The notes beneath the pieces are model-generated. The model did not search any database. It was not told the origin of the DNA and saw nothing but the letters and a program-made list of their open reading frames with translations. From Litorimonas haliclonae (GTDB lineage Bacteria > Pseudomonadota > Alphaproteobacteria > Caulobacterales > Maricaulaceae), in contig NZ_CBCSCO010000001.1 of assembly GCF_965138505.1 (NCBI RefSeq), positions 1-64,000 of the forward strand: a stretch of 64,000 bases of DNA, read 5' to 3'. Position 1 is the first letter of the stretch, and each line of letters starts with the position of its first letter. Of the stretch, positions 8,029 to 16,987 are shown one piece after another. Made by a program: the position numbers and the translations under genes.

Positions 8029-8444
8029 ATAGAACCGTGAAATTTCGCTATGGGTGGGTGATATTGCCGATATGGACTATCGGGACGGTGTTGGCGGCAA
8101 GCGTTATGAATATTGAAGAGTTCTTAGGAAAGCCGGCTTATAATCAGGACTTTTCATTTCTTATAATCATGTTGGCGGGTCTTTGGCTTCTTTCTAGAAT
8201 TTATATTATCACAATATTTATTCCATCCGCGTTTTTATTCGTCAAAATAAAATCATTTTGGCTTAGATTTGCATTTGCCTTTACGGTATGTGCCTTTCTA
8301 ACACGTGTAATGTGGTTCCCGATAAGCGCGGTTAAAGGACTAGTGGATATTATCGCGCTTGTCGTAGGGTTTGCTATCCTCGGACTTTTTTCATTTTTAA
8401 CTGCCAGATATATCGGACTTCGAGGCAGCATAGATGAACGCTGA
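8025..8444 (+). CDS. four-helix membrane protein, candidate immunity protein 1
   Basis: A 139-residue hydrophobic protein with predicted membrane segments near residues 10-28, 44-72, 77-97 and 106-126, and a charged C-terminal tail (RYIGLRGSID). No known family is recognised. Its ATG overlaps the stop of the RHS gene by 4 bases (ATGA), so translation is coupled. It aligns without gaps to the next gene, about 73 identical residues of 139 by hand count. Overlap with a polymorphic toxin gene suggests an immunity role. A membrane immunity protein would point to a membrane-targeting toxin, but this is inference. Confidence 0.75.
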   Translation: MNRTVKFRYGWVILPIWTIGTVLAASVMNIEEFLGKPAYNQDFSFLIIMLAGLWLLSRIYIITIFIPSAFLFVKIKSFWLRFAFAFTVCAFLTRVMWFPISAVKGLVDIIALVVGFAILGLFSFLTARYIGLRGSIDER

Positions 8445-8448
8445 CGAT

Positions 8449-8468
8449 CCTGCCGGACAATCCTATGA
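8449..8468 (+). repeat. direct repeat marking a tandem duplication, right copy
   Basis: 19 of 20 bases match 8009-8028. Here the sequence lies in the gap between the two paralogous membrane genes and is a relic of the toxin gene's 3' end carried along in the duplication. Confidence 0.8.
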
Positions 8469-8884
8469 TTAATAATGCACCATTTCGGCTTGGTTGGGTC
8501 ATTTTATTATCGTGGTTCGTTGCGACGGTGTTGGCGACAAGCTTTATGGATGCCGGATGGTTCTTTGGACGAGCCCCTCAGTATAGAAATCCTTCATTTG
8601 TCTTAGCGATTGCGTGGTTTTTATTGGTTGGATATAGAATTTATTTAATAACTGTATTCTTACCTGCCGCATTTTTGTTTGTCAAAATCAAGTGGTTCTG
8701 GATCAGGTTTATATTGGCCTTCGCAATATGTGCCTACCCATCTCACCATATGTGGTTCCCGATAGGGAAAGTTCAAACACCTCTCGATACTATCGGATTT
8801 GTCCTAGGGTTTGCCATCCTCGTATTTTTTTCAATTTTAACTGCCAGATATATTGGACTTCGCGGCAGCATAGATACCCGCTGA
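8465..8884 (+). CDS. four-helix membrane protein, candidate immunity protein 2 (paralogue)
   Basis: This 139-residue protein is collinear with the preceding gene product: same length, no gaps, about 52 percent identity by hand count. It is most conserved in LFVKIKxFW, MWFPI and the tail TARYIGLRGSID, and most diverged in the extracytoplasmic loop at 29-57. Four membrane segments are expected. There is no obvious ribosome binding site; the start sits in the duplicated toxin-end sequence 20 bases after the previous stop. Diversification of a duplicated immunity gene would widen protection against variant toxins, but no function is proven. Confidence 0.75.
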   Translation: MINNAPFRLGWVILLSWFVATVLATSFMDAGWFFGRAPQYRNPSFVLAIAWFLLVGYRIYLITVFLPAAFLFVKIKWFWIRFILAFAICAYPSHHMWFPIGKVQTPLDTIGFVLGFAILVFFSILTARYIGLRGSIDTR

Positions 8885-8954
8885 CAGTGTTGAAAAATGT
8901 ATTCAGCATTGCCTCCAAAGCAACCAACTTTGTCCCAACAACAACTAAGAATCC

Positions 8955-9686
8955 TCACCTCCTCTTCGGCGCCGCCTTTGCAATCTCCGCGAGGCTTTCC
9001 ATCTCCAGTCCGGCCCCGCCGATGAGCGCGCCGTTGACGTTTTCTGTGGCCAGAATTTCTTGTGCGTTGGCGGGTTTGACGGAGCCGCCATAGAGAATTC
9101 GCGTTGTGGGCCAGACACGGCTGCGGATAAAGGCGTGCATGGATTTTATGTCTCCGGGCGTGGCTGTTTTGCCTGTGCCAATGGCCCAGACGGGTTCATA
9201 GGCAATAACGTAATCGGTCAAATCGTCAGGGAGCGATCCGGCGAGTTGTTTTTCGACAACTCCCTCCGCCTGCCCCGCTTCGCGTTGCTCGAGGCTTTCG
9301 CCGACGCAGATAATGGGGATGAGTTCGGCTTTGACCGCCGCTTCGACCCGCGCCCGCACATCCGCGTCGGTTTCGCCGGCGGCGCGGCGCTCTGAATGAC
9401 CGAGTATAACATATTCGGCCCCGGCATCGGAGAGCATGTCCGCGCTCATCTCGCCTGTATGGGCGCCTGAAACCTGATCGTGACAGGTCTGCGCCCCGAG
9501 CCAGACATCCGTGCCGCCGCGCTTGTCCGCCAAAGGGGCAAGAAGAACCGCCGGCGGGCAAATCAGCACATCCAGATGTCGCCGCTCGGCTGTCGGCAGA
9601 ATTTCATTAAACTCGGCAGGCTTATTTCGCCAGCTCATATTTCCGTGCATTTTCCAATTTGCGGCTATCAGGGGTTTCATCGTCAT
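8955..9686 (-). CDS. tpiA: triosephosphate isomerase
   Basis: Interconverts dihydroxyacetone phosphate and glyceraldehyde 3-phosphate in glycolysis. 243 residues, the usual length. Active-site landmarks are all present: NWKMHG (Lys12), the LGHSERR His, the AYEPVWAIGTG Glu with the following loop, and YGGSVKP for phosphate binding. ATG at 9686 is chosen (AAGG 8 bases upstream) over a GTG at 9695; an ATG at 9680 is also possible. It diverges from ppiD across 95 bases. Confidence 0.95.
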   Translation of the reverse strand: MTMKPLIAANWKMHGNMSWRNKPAEFNEILPTAERRHLDVLICPPAVLLAPLADKRGGTDVWLGAQTCHDQVSGAHTGEMSADMLSDAGAEYVILGHSERRAAGETDADVRARVEAAVKAELIPIICVGESLEQREAGQAEGVVEKQLAGSLPDDLTDYVIAYEPVWAIGTGKTATPGDIKSMHAFIRSRVWPTTRILYGGSVKPANAQEILATENVNGALIGGAGLEMESLAEIAKAAPKRR

Positions 9687-9716
9687 CTCTCTCACCTTAT
9701 TCTTACAGCAAAACGC

Positions 9717-9744
9717 TTGTATGCGGGCGTCGGTCTGATATGAC
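9717..9744 (+). promoter_or_regulatory. possible sigma-70 promoter of ppiD-trp
   Basis: TTGTAT (9717-9722), a 16-base spacer and TATGAC (9739-9744) stand 38 bases before the ppiD start, in the only non-coding gap upstream of the ppiD-trpE-trpG run. Hand match to the consensus only. Confidence 0.3.
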
Positions 9745-9781
9745 CTGCCCGCTTAATTAAGACTTTCAGTAGAGACCTTTC

Positions 9782-11707
9782 ATGGCGGAATCAATCGGCG
9801 GAAAAATTCGGAATGTCCTTGTCGGCATTCTTATCGGGATGTTGGTGCTGGCCTTTGCGGTCTGGGGCGTGAACGATATGTTCACTCCGGGCGCCAGAAA
9901 TGCCGTCGCGACTGTCGGTGATACTGAAATCAGCACAGCTGAATTCGATACGCTTTTTTCCCGCGAATTAGAACGCATCAATAGTGAGCGTCCCGAATCC
10001 CTGACCAATCAGCAAGCCTATGACCAAGGGCTCCAGAATCAGGTCTTGCAAGGCATGATTACCAATGCGGTCGTCAAAATTGATGCGGATGACCTTGGGG
10101 TCGGCGTGAACCAATCCATTGCGCGCCGCGAAATTGAAAATATTCCCGCCTTTCAAAACGAGCTGACAGGCAAGTTTGATGAGAATAAGCTCAACCAAGC
10201 CCTGAACCGGGCCCGTATCACGCGCGAACAATTCGAAAATGACACGCTCAGCTCTCTGCGTTCGCAGCAGACAATTCCGGCCATTACGGGCGGGCTTGTC
10301 GCTCCGGCTGATTATGCCGCCCTGCAATATAAATTCCTGACCGAGCAACGCCGCGCCAGCGTTCTGACCCTGAGCCAAAACGCTGTGGCAGAGCCGGAAA
10401 TCCCGTCTGACGAAGTGCTTAAATCCTATATCGACGACAATGCAGCCCGCTATATGGCGCCTGAATATCGCCGGTTTAGCCTGATCCGGGTCGAGCCATT
10501 TGATTACACCGAGGACCTCGAAATCGAGCCGGAACAAGTCAAAGAAAGTTTCGACTACCGCGTCTCCACCGGAACCATTGGGTCGCCGGAAACCCGTTCT
10601 GTGGCTTTGATCACAACAGCGGATGAAGAGACGGCGAAAGAAGCCGTTGCCCAGTTGCAAACCGGGACAGAGCCTGAGCTCGTGGCCAGTAGTTTGGGTC
10701 TGGACGCGCCGGATGTTTATGAAAATGTGCGCAGGAACGGCCTTGTCGATCCCGCCACCTCCACTGCCGCTTTCGAGCTAAGCAAGGGTGATGCCCGCGC
10801 GGTTCTGGGCGGACTAGGCAGCTGGAACGCTGTTTATGTGCAGGACATCACCCCTGCAGTTGTGCCGGACTTTGAAGCCTCCAAAGATGAAATCGAGCAG
10901 GAATTGCTCGAAGCCAAGGCGCTGGATGCAATTTACGATCTGACGGCGGACATTGAGGACGCGCGGCTGGACAATCTGCCCCTTATTGAAATCGCTGAGC
11001 AGGTTAATGTTCCTATGTCCGAATATCCGTTTGTGGATCGTCGCGGCACGACACAAGACGGCATAAGAATGGGCGGCTTTTCCGCTATTCCTGGCATTGC
11101 CGCAGATGATAAAATTCTCCGCACGCTTTTCACCTCTGATTTGGGATATGAGACCGATTTGTTCGAAACGTCGACGGGCGGATACGCCATGATTAGGGTC
11201 GATGATATCATCGACAGTACGATGCGGCCCTTTGAAGAGGTTCGGGAACAAGCCCTGACGGCCTATCAAAACCAACAGCGTTCTGACGCGCTCCGCTCTA
11301 AGGCCACGGAACTGACGCAGCGCGTTCGCGACGGCGAGAGTCTGCAAGCCCTCAAGGACGAATTGGGCGAAGCGGCGGATATCTCACAGACAGGACTCGT
11401 CCGCACCAACCCACCGCAATTTCTCGGCCCGCAAGTCACGGTCGGATTGTTCGACGGCAGAGTCGGCGACGTGGTCAGGGGACCGGGACCAGATCAGATG
11501 ACCCAGCAAATCGCCAAACTTGAGAGCATTACAGCCAGCCAAGACGGCCTTGCCGGAACCTATCTGGATGTGTTGCAACAGCAAGCCACCTCAGCCATCA
11601 GCAACGATATTCAAAACGCTTACCAAAGCGCGATCATCAAAAAGAATCCGGTTCAGCAATATCCGAACCAGATCCGTTCGGTCCTGGGTCTGACGACCGA
11701 GAATTAA
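9782..11707 (+). CDS. ppiD: SurA/PpiD-type peptidyl-prolyl isomerase (periplasmic folding helper)
   Basis: 641 residues. It has a cytoplasmic start (MAESIGGKIRNVLVG), one transmembrane helix (~12-30), then a SurA-like N-terminal chaperone domain (TVGDTEISTAEFDTLFSREL...), a parvulin-type region about residues 240-360, and a C-terminal helical arm. This is the PpiD layout: an inner-membrane-anchored periplasmic chaperone that assists outer membrane protein folding. The parvulin region is weakly conserved, so isomerase activity is uncertain. It is followed after 25 bases by trpE, an arrangement common in alphaproteobacteria, and probably co-transcribed with it. Confidence 0.85.
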   Translation: MAESIGGKIRNVLVGILIGMLVLAFAVWGVNDMFTPGARNAVATVGDTEISTAEFDTLFSRELERINSERPESLTNQQAYDQGLQNQVLQGMITNAVVKIDADDLGVGVNQSIARREIENIPAFQNELTGKFDENKLNQALNRARITREQFENDTLSSLRSQQTIPAITGGLVAPADYAALQYKFLTEQRRASVLTLSQNAVAEPEIPSDEVLKSYIDDNAARYMAPEYRRFSLIRVEPFDYTEDLEIEPEQVKESFDYRVSTGTIGSPETRSVALITTADEETAKEAVAQLQTGTEPELVASSLGLDAPDVYENVRRNGLVDPATSTAAFELSKGDARAVLGGLGSWNAVYVQDITPAVVPDFEASKDEIEQELLEAKALDAIYDLTADIEDARLDNLPLIEIAEQVNVPMSEYPFVDRRGTTQDGIRMGGFSAIPGIAADDKILRTLFTSDLGYETDLFETSTGGYAMIRVDDIIDSTMRPFEEVREQALTAYQNQQRSDALRSKATELTQRVRDGESLQALKDELGEAADISQTGLVRTNPPQFLGPQVTVGLFDGRVGDVVRGPGPDQMTQQIAKLESITASQDGLAGTYLDVLQQQATSAISNDIQNAYQSAIIKKNPVQQYPNQIRSVLGLTTEN

Positions 11708-11732
11708 GCGCAGGGTTTTAAAAACTGGACTT

Positions 11733-13202
<1,470 letters not shown>

Positions 13203-13230
13203 TATGGGAGTTTTAGAAACATTCTCAGTT

Positions 13231-13374
13231 CTCTTCTCCCCGCTTGCGGGGGGAAGTCCCCTGCGAATGCAGGGGGATGGGGGGCTACTCTCCGCATTTT
13301 GCTTCGCCCGGAACCTCCCCCCCATCGGCCTCCGCTTCGCTTCGGCCACTTCCCCCCATAAATGGGGAGAAGAG
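13231..13374 (+). repeat. ~144-bp nested palindromic element, copy 1
   Basis: Terminal inverted repeats CTCTTCTCCCCG / TGGGGAGAAGAG enclose two further arms: a CCCCTGC..GCAGGGG hairpin and a GGCC..GGCC hairpin, each flanked by GGGGGG/CCCCCC. The middle holds a short unpaired spacer. Copies lie at 15012-15151 and, inverted, 16988-17130. It fills the trpE-trpG gap. It encodes no protein and looks like a MITE-like dispersed repeat. The trpG ribosome binding site (AGGAGG, 13380-13385) starts 6 bases beyond it. Confidence 0.85.
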
Positions 13375-13394
13375 TTTTTAGGAGGTTTTTGCTA

Positions 13395-13985
13395 ATGCTC
13401 CTCGTCATCGATAATTATGACAGTTTTACCTATAACCTCGTGCATTACGCGCAGGAGCTCGGCGCCGAGACGCGGGTTATCCGCAATGATGATATGAGCG
13501 CGGGAGAGGCCCTGAGCCTCGGCGCGGACGCTATTTTGCTCTCCCCCGGTCCGAAGACCCCGAATGAAGCGGGTATGTGCCTCGACCTGCTCCGACAGGC
13601 GCCGGACGCTCTGCCTATTCTGGGTATCTGCCTCGGCCAGCAAAGCATGGGTCAGGTGTTTGGCGGTAAAGTCATTCGCGCGAAGAACATCATGCACGGT
13701 AAGATTTCAGATGTCGAAAATGATGGGTCTGGATTGTTCGAAGGACTGCCGAAAACTTTCAAAGCCACGCGTTATCATAGCCTGTCAGTCGAGCGCGAAA
13801 GTCTGCCCGACGTGCTCCATATCAATGCTTGGACCGATGACGGCGAGATTATGGGCCTGCGCCACAAGACGCGCCCGATACACGGCCTGCAATTCCATCC
13901 GGAATCAATTGCCTCGGAATATGGTCATGATCTGGTTCGCAATTTCTTGAAATTGGCGGGCATTGACGCGAAAGTTGCCTCATGA
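13395..13985 (+). CDS. trpG: anthranilate synthase component II (glutamine amidotransferase)
   Basis: 196 residues of the class I glutamine amidotransferase family: IDNYDSFTYNLVHY start, SPGPKTPNEAG oxyanion region, nucleophile in LGICLGQQ, and the catalytic His and Glu in QFHPESIASEYG. It delivers ammonia to TrpE. ATG 13395 is chosen because AGGAGG stands 9 bases upstream. A longer frame back to 13362 runs into the palindromic element and adds non-family residues. Its stop overlaps the trpD start (ATGA). Confidence 0.95.
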   Translation: MLLVIDNYDSFTYNLVHYAQELGAETRVIRNDDMSAGEALSLGADAILLSPGPKTPNEAGMCLDLLRQAPDALPILGICLGQQSMGQVFGGKVIRAKNIMHGKISDVENDGSGLFEGLPKTFKATRYHSLSVERESLPDVLHINAWTDDGEIMGLRHKTRPIHGLQFHPESIASEYGHDLVRNFLKLAGIDAKVAS

Positions 13986-14998
13986 CCATCGACGCCAATA
14001 TTTTCAAAAAGCTGACTATGCGCCAGCGCCCCGAACCCGAAGAGTTCGAAGCGGCGATCAAGACCATGCTGTCCGAAGACCGCGACGACGTTCAAATCGG
14101 CGCGCTCCTGCTCGGTCTGGAAATGATCGGCCTCACCTCGCAGGAAGTCCGTATCGGAACAAAGGTCATGCGCGAGAATATGACCCCCGTTCATATTGAC
14201 GCCGACGTCATCGATATTGTCGGCACGGGCGGCACAGGCCTCCACACGCTCTCTATCTCGACGGCCAGTGCGATTGTTTGCGCGGGCGCGGGCGCGAAAG
14301 TTGCCAAACACGGAAACCGCGCGGCAAGCAGTCTGGCGGGCACGGCGGATGTTTTGTCAGAACTTGGGGTCAACCTCGGTATGTCGCCAGAGCTCGCGGC
14401 CAAATGCGTCATGGAGGCGGGCATCGGATTTTTGTTTGCGCCGAACCATCACCCCGCCATGCGCTATGTCGGCCCGGCGCGCAAATCGCTCGGCGTCCGG
14501 ACCTTGTTCAATATTCTTGGGCCCCTTTCGAATCCGGCAGGGGCGAAACGCATGCTTCTCGGTGTATGTGAGGATCATTGGCGCCTACCCATGGCCGAAG
14601 CTCTACGGGATTTGGGCGCAACCCATGCCTGGGTCGTCTATGGCGGCGACGGCCTCGACGAAGTCACCACAACAACAGTCACCCATGTGGCCGAAGTCAA
14701 GGACGGCAAAGTCACCGAATTTGTTATCCATCCGCTCGAATACGGCATTGCCAAATCGGATATGGCGCATCTGAAAGGCGGAACGCCTGTGCAGAACGCG
14801 TCTAGCCTTCGCCGCCTTTTGGACGGAGAGACAGGGCCTTACCGCGATATCGTGCAGCTTAACAGCGGCATTGCGCTCCATATTGCCGGCCTTGCCGAGA
14901 CGGTCGAGGACGGCATGAAACTCGCGGCAAAATCGATTGAAAACGGCGAGGCGAAAGCGGCCTTGGAAAGTTTGGTTGAGGTGAGTAATGGGGAGTAA
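13982..14998 (+). CDS. trpD: anthranilate phosphoribosyltransferase
   Basis: 338 residues, the usual length. Transfers phosphoribose from PRPP to anthranilate. Seen are the PRPP loop (DIVGTGGTGLHTLSIST), KHGNRAASSLAGTADVLSELG, and the HPAMRYVGPARKSLGVRTLFN and GPLSNPAGAKRMLLGV motifs of the nucleoside phosphorylase class III fold. The start overlaps the trpG stop by 4 bases, so the two are translationally coupled. Confidence 0.95.
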   Translation: MTIDANIFKKLTMRQRPEPEEFEAAIKTMLSEDRDDVQIGALLLGLEMIGLTSQEVRIGTKVMRENMTPVHIDADVIDIVGTGGTGLHTLSISTASAIVCAGAGAKVAKHGNRAASSLAGTADVLSELGVNLGMSPELAAKCVMEAGIGFLFAPNHHPAMRYVGPARKSLGVRTLFNILGPLSNPAGAKRMLLGVCEDHWRLPMAEALRDLGATHAWVVYGGDGLDEVTTTTVTHVAEVKDGKVTEFVIHPLEYGIAKSDMAHLKGGTPVQNASSLRRLLDGETGPYRDIVQLNSGIALHIAGLAETVEDGMKLAAKSIENGEAKAALESLVEVSNGE

Positions 14999-15011
14999 TG
15001 TGATATATAGT

Positions 15012-15151
15012 CTCTTACCCCCGCATGCGGGGGGAAGTCCCCACGCAGTGGGGGATGGGGGGTTACTCTGCTTATATAGCTCTGCCCGAAACTTCCCCCC
15101 ATCGACCGTCGCTCCGCGTCGGCCACTTCCCCCCGCAGGCGGGAAGAAGAG
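15012..15151 (+). repeat. ~140-bp nested palindromic element, copy 2
   Basis: Same architecture and orientation as 13231-13374: CTCTTACCCCCG start, CCCCACGCAGTGGGG arm, spacer (actctgc...cccgaaact) resembling that of copy 1, a GACCG/CGGTC-like arm, and a CCCGCAGGCGGGAAGAAGAG end. It lies between trpD and trpC. Its last bases (GAAGAAGAG) end 8 bases before the trpC ATG and are the only purine-rich ribosome binding candidate for trpC. Confidence 0.85.
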
Positions 15152-15159
15152 TTAATATT

Positions 15160-15972
15160 ATGACCGTCAATACCCTCATGGACACGCCGGACGTCTTGCG
15201 TAAAATCGCGGACTATAAAGCGGGTGAAGTCGCCGACCTCCGCGATGAAATTTCGCTTGAGGATTTACGCCTGACCGCCCGCGACCAACCCGGACCGCGC
15301 GGCTTTTTTGACGCCCTGCGCAACTCCTCTGCCCCCGCCATCATCGCCGAAGTCAAAAAGGCCAGCCCGTCCAAAGGCCTTATCCGCGAAAATTTTGACG
15401 CTGTCGCGATTGCAAAGGCGTATGAAAACGGCGGCGCGGCGTCTCTGTCTGTGCTGACCGACGGGCCCGGCTTTCAGGGCAGCAATAAGATATTTTCGCA
15501 AGTGCGCGCGGCGACCAACCTCCCTCTCCTGCGCAAGGATTTCATGCTTGACCCGATCCAGATCGCCGAGAGCCGCGCCATGGGCGCGGATTGCGTCCTC
15601 ATCATTCTGGCCATGATTGACGATAAAACCGCCCGGGATTTGATGGCCGAGGCGGCGCATCTCGGCATGGACGCGCTGGTTGAGACCCATGACGAGAGAG
15701 AAATGGAACGCGCCGTGGAACTGGGCGCGACGCTGATTGGGGTGAATAACCGGGATTTGCGCACATTCGAGACATCGCTCGACACATTTGGAAAACTCGC
15801 CAAATTGGCCCCGAAAGAAGCCCTACTCGTAGCCGAGAGCGGTATCTTCACGCCTGAAGATGTAAAGACTCTGGCGGACCAAGGCGCGCAAGCCTATTTG
15901 GTAGGTGAAAGTTTGATGCGTCAGGAGGATGTGGCGGGGGCGTTAAAATCGTTGCGCGGAGCTTCTAAGTAA
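15160..15972 (+). CDS. trpC: indole-3-glycerol phosphate synthase
   Basis: 270 residues. Closes the indole ring from CdRP. A TIM barrel with IIAEVKKASPSKGLI (catalytic Lys), SVLTDGPGFQGS, LLRKDFMLDPIQIAESRAMGAD, GVNNRDLRTFE and VAESGI motifs. Monofunctional: no TrpF domain is fused. ATG 15160 is chosen because the longer frame to 15025 is repeat-derived. The ribosome binding site appears to come from the end of the palindromic element. The last 8 bases overlap a possible small minus-strand gene. Confidence 0.95.
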   Translation: MTVNTLMDTPDVLRKIADYKAGEVADLRDEISLEDLRLTARDQPGPRGFFDALRNSSAPAIIAEVKKASPSKGLIRENFDAVAIAKAYENGGAASLSVLTDGPGFQGSNKIFSQVRAATNLPLLRKDFMLDPIQIAESRAMGADCVLIILAMIDDKTARDLMAEAAHLGMDALVETHDEREMERAVELGATLIGVNNRDLRTFETSLDTFGKLAKLAPKEALLVAESGIFTPEDVKTLADQGAQAYLVGESLMRQEDVAGALKSLRGASK

Positions 15973-16090
15973 ATATAAGTCCTATAGTGACTACGGACAC
16001 CAAAATGATAATTGTCGCTGCCCCGCTGATAGTATTTATCCTCGCATACCCATTTGAATAAACCCATTCGATTAAAGGCTTGTGTTTCAT
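15965..16090 (-). CDS. possible 41-residue single-helix membrane peptide
   Basis: An ATG preceded by AAGGG/GAACGGA opens a 41-codon frame. It has a polar, basic N-terminal half (MKHKPLIEWVYSNGYARI) and a strongly hydrophobic helix (~residues 20-40) reaching the C-terminus. It lies in the otherwise empty trpC-lexA gap. A competing minus-strand frame (15921-16169) would be a lipoprotein-like product (lipobox SLAC) but overlaps trpC more and has no ribosome binding site. No family is recognised, and either may be chance. Confidence 0.3.
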   Translation of the reverse strand: MKHKPLIEWVYSNGYARINTISGAATIIILVSVVTIGLIFT

Positions 16091-16220
16091 TTCCGTTCAC
16101 CCTTTTACTTGTTAGCTTTCTACCACAAGCTAAACTCAGAAAAACTGAACAGATAAAGAACATTATCATATTTTTGATTTCAGATTTATTTTACAAATTT
16201 GAATGTAGTCCGGTTCGCCC

Positions 16221-16249
16221 TTGACATATAGCAGAACAACACTAGAACA
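16221..16249 (+). promoter_or_regulatory. lexA promoter
   Basis: TTGACA (16221-16226), a 17-base spacer and AGAACA (16244-16249). The -10 position overlaps the second half of the SOS box, so LexA binding would block the promoter. Confidence 0.5.
16234..16248 (+). promoter_or_regulatory. LexA binding site (SOS box) of lexA
   Basis: GAACAACACTAGAAC is an exact GAAC-N7-GAAC, the direct-repeat LexA box of alphaproteobacteria. It lies 49 bases before the lexA start, which indicates autorepression of lexA. Confidence 0.85.
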
Positions 16250-16297
16250 GATAGGGAATGTTTCTGATTTGTTCGAGGTGATTCCGAAAGGGTTGTT

Positions 16298-16966
16298 ATG
16301 CTGACGCAAAAGCAAAAAGATCTTTTAATGTTGATAGATGCGCGGGTGAAAGCCGTAGGCGTCCCACCTTCATATGACGAGATGAAAGACTCTCTGGGTC
16401 TGGCAAGTAAGTCCGGGATCCACCGCCTGATTTCCGCCCTCGAAGAACGCGGCTTTATCCGCCGCCTGCCGAATAAGGCGCGGGCGCTGGAAGTTCTGAA
16501 ACTGCCCGAAGACATGCAAGACAAGGTCGTGTCCTTTGCCGAGAAGAAGGCAGAGAAAAAAGCGGAGCACTATTCCGCCAATGACGGCGTTTCTATTCCC
16601 TTTGTCGGCAAGATTGCGGCGGGCCTGCCCATTGCCGCGATTGAAGACAGTTATAACACCATGATCGTGCCGCCGCATTTTGCCGGAAATGGCGATCATT
16701 TCGCGCTCGAAGTTGAAGGCGAGTCGATGAAGGATGCGGGCATTCTCGACGGCGATATCGTTATCGTCAAAAAGTCCAATACGGCGCGGAACAATCAAAT
16801 CGTCGTGGCCCTTGTCGATCAGGACGAAGCCACGTTAAAACGCCTTTACAAATCCGGCCAACAGGTTGAATTGATTGCAGAAAACCCTGATTTCGAAACC
16901 AAGGTTTTTGGCCCTGACCGCGTTGAGGTTCAAGGTATTCTGGTTGGCCTGTTGCGCGAATATTAG
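16298..16966 (+). CDS. lexA: SOS response repressor and autoprotease LexA
   Basis: 222 residues. N-terminal winged helix (MLTQKQKDLLMLID to about 70, recognition helix around SKSGIHRLISALEE). A short Lys/Glu-rich linker follows, then the S24 peptidase domain. The self-cleavage bond is Ala108-Gly109 in KIAAGLP. The catalytic Ser143 is in GESMKD and Lys181 in ATLKRLY. RecA-stimulated cleavage derepresses SOS genes, here probably including lexA itself and the small membrane peptide upstream of dnaE. The ribosome binding site is AAAGGG before the ATG. Confidence 0.95.
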   Translation: MLTQKQKDLLMLIDARVKAVGVPPSYDEMKDSLGLASKSGIHRLISALEERGFIRRLPNKARALEVLKLPEDMQDKVVSFAEKKAEKKAEHYSANDGVSIPFVGKIAAGLPIAAIEDSYNTMIVPPHFAGNGDHFALEVEGESMKDAGILDGDIVIVKKSNTARNNQIVVALVDQDEATLKRLYKSGQQVELIAENPDFETKVFGPDRVEVQGILVGLLREY

Positions 16967-16987
16967 TTGAGTTTTAGCGGGGTTATT

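Noticed and set aside
9968..10660. 230-codon minus-strand frame
   Set aside because: Antisense shadow of ppiD; no start signals or domain.
13362..13394. Longer N-terminus for trpG
   Set aside because: Encoded by the palindromic element and ribosome site; the family starts at MLLVIDNYDSF.
15921..16169. Minus-strand frame with lipobox-like start (SLAC)
   Set aside because: Overlaps 52 bases of trpC and has no ribosome binding site; the frame at 15965-16090 has a better start, though both are weak.
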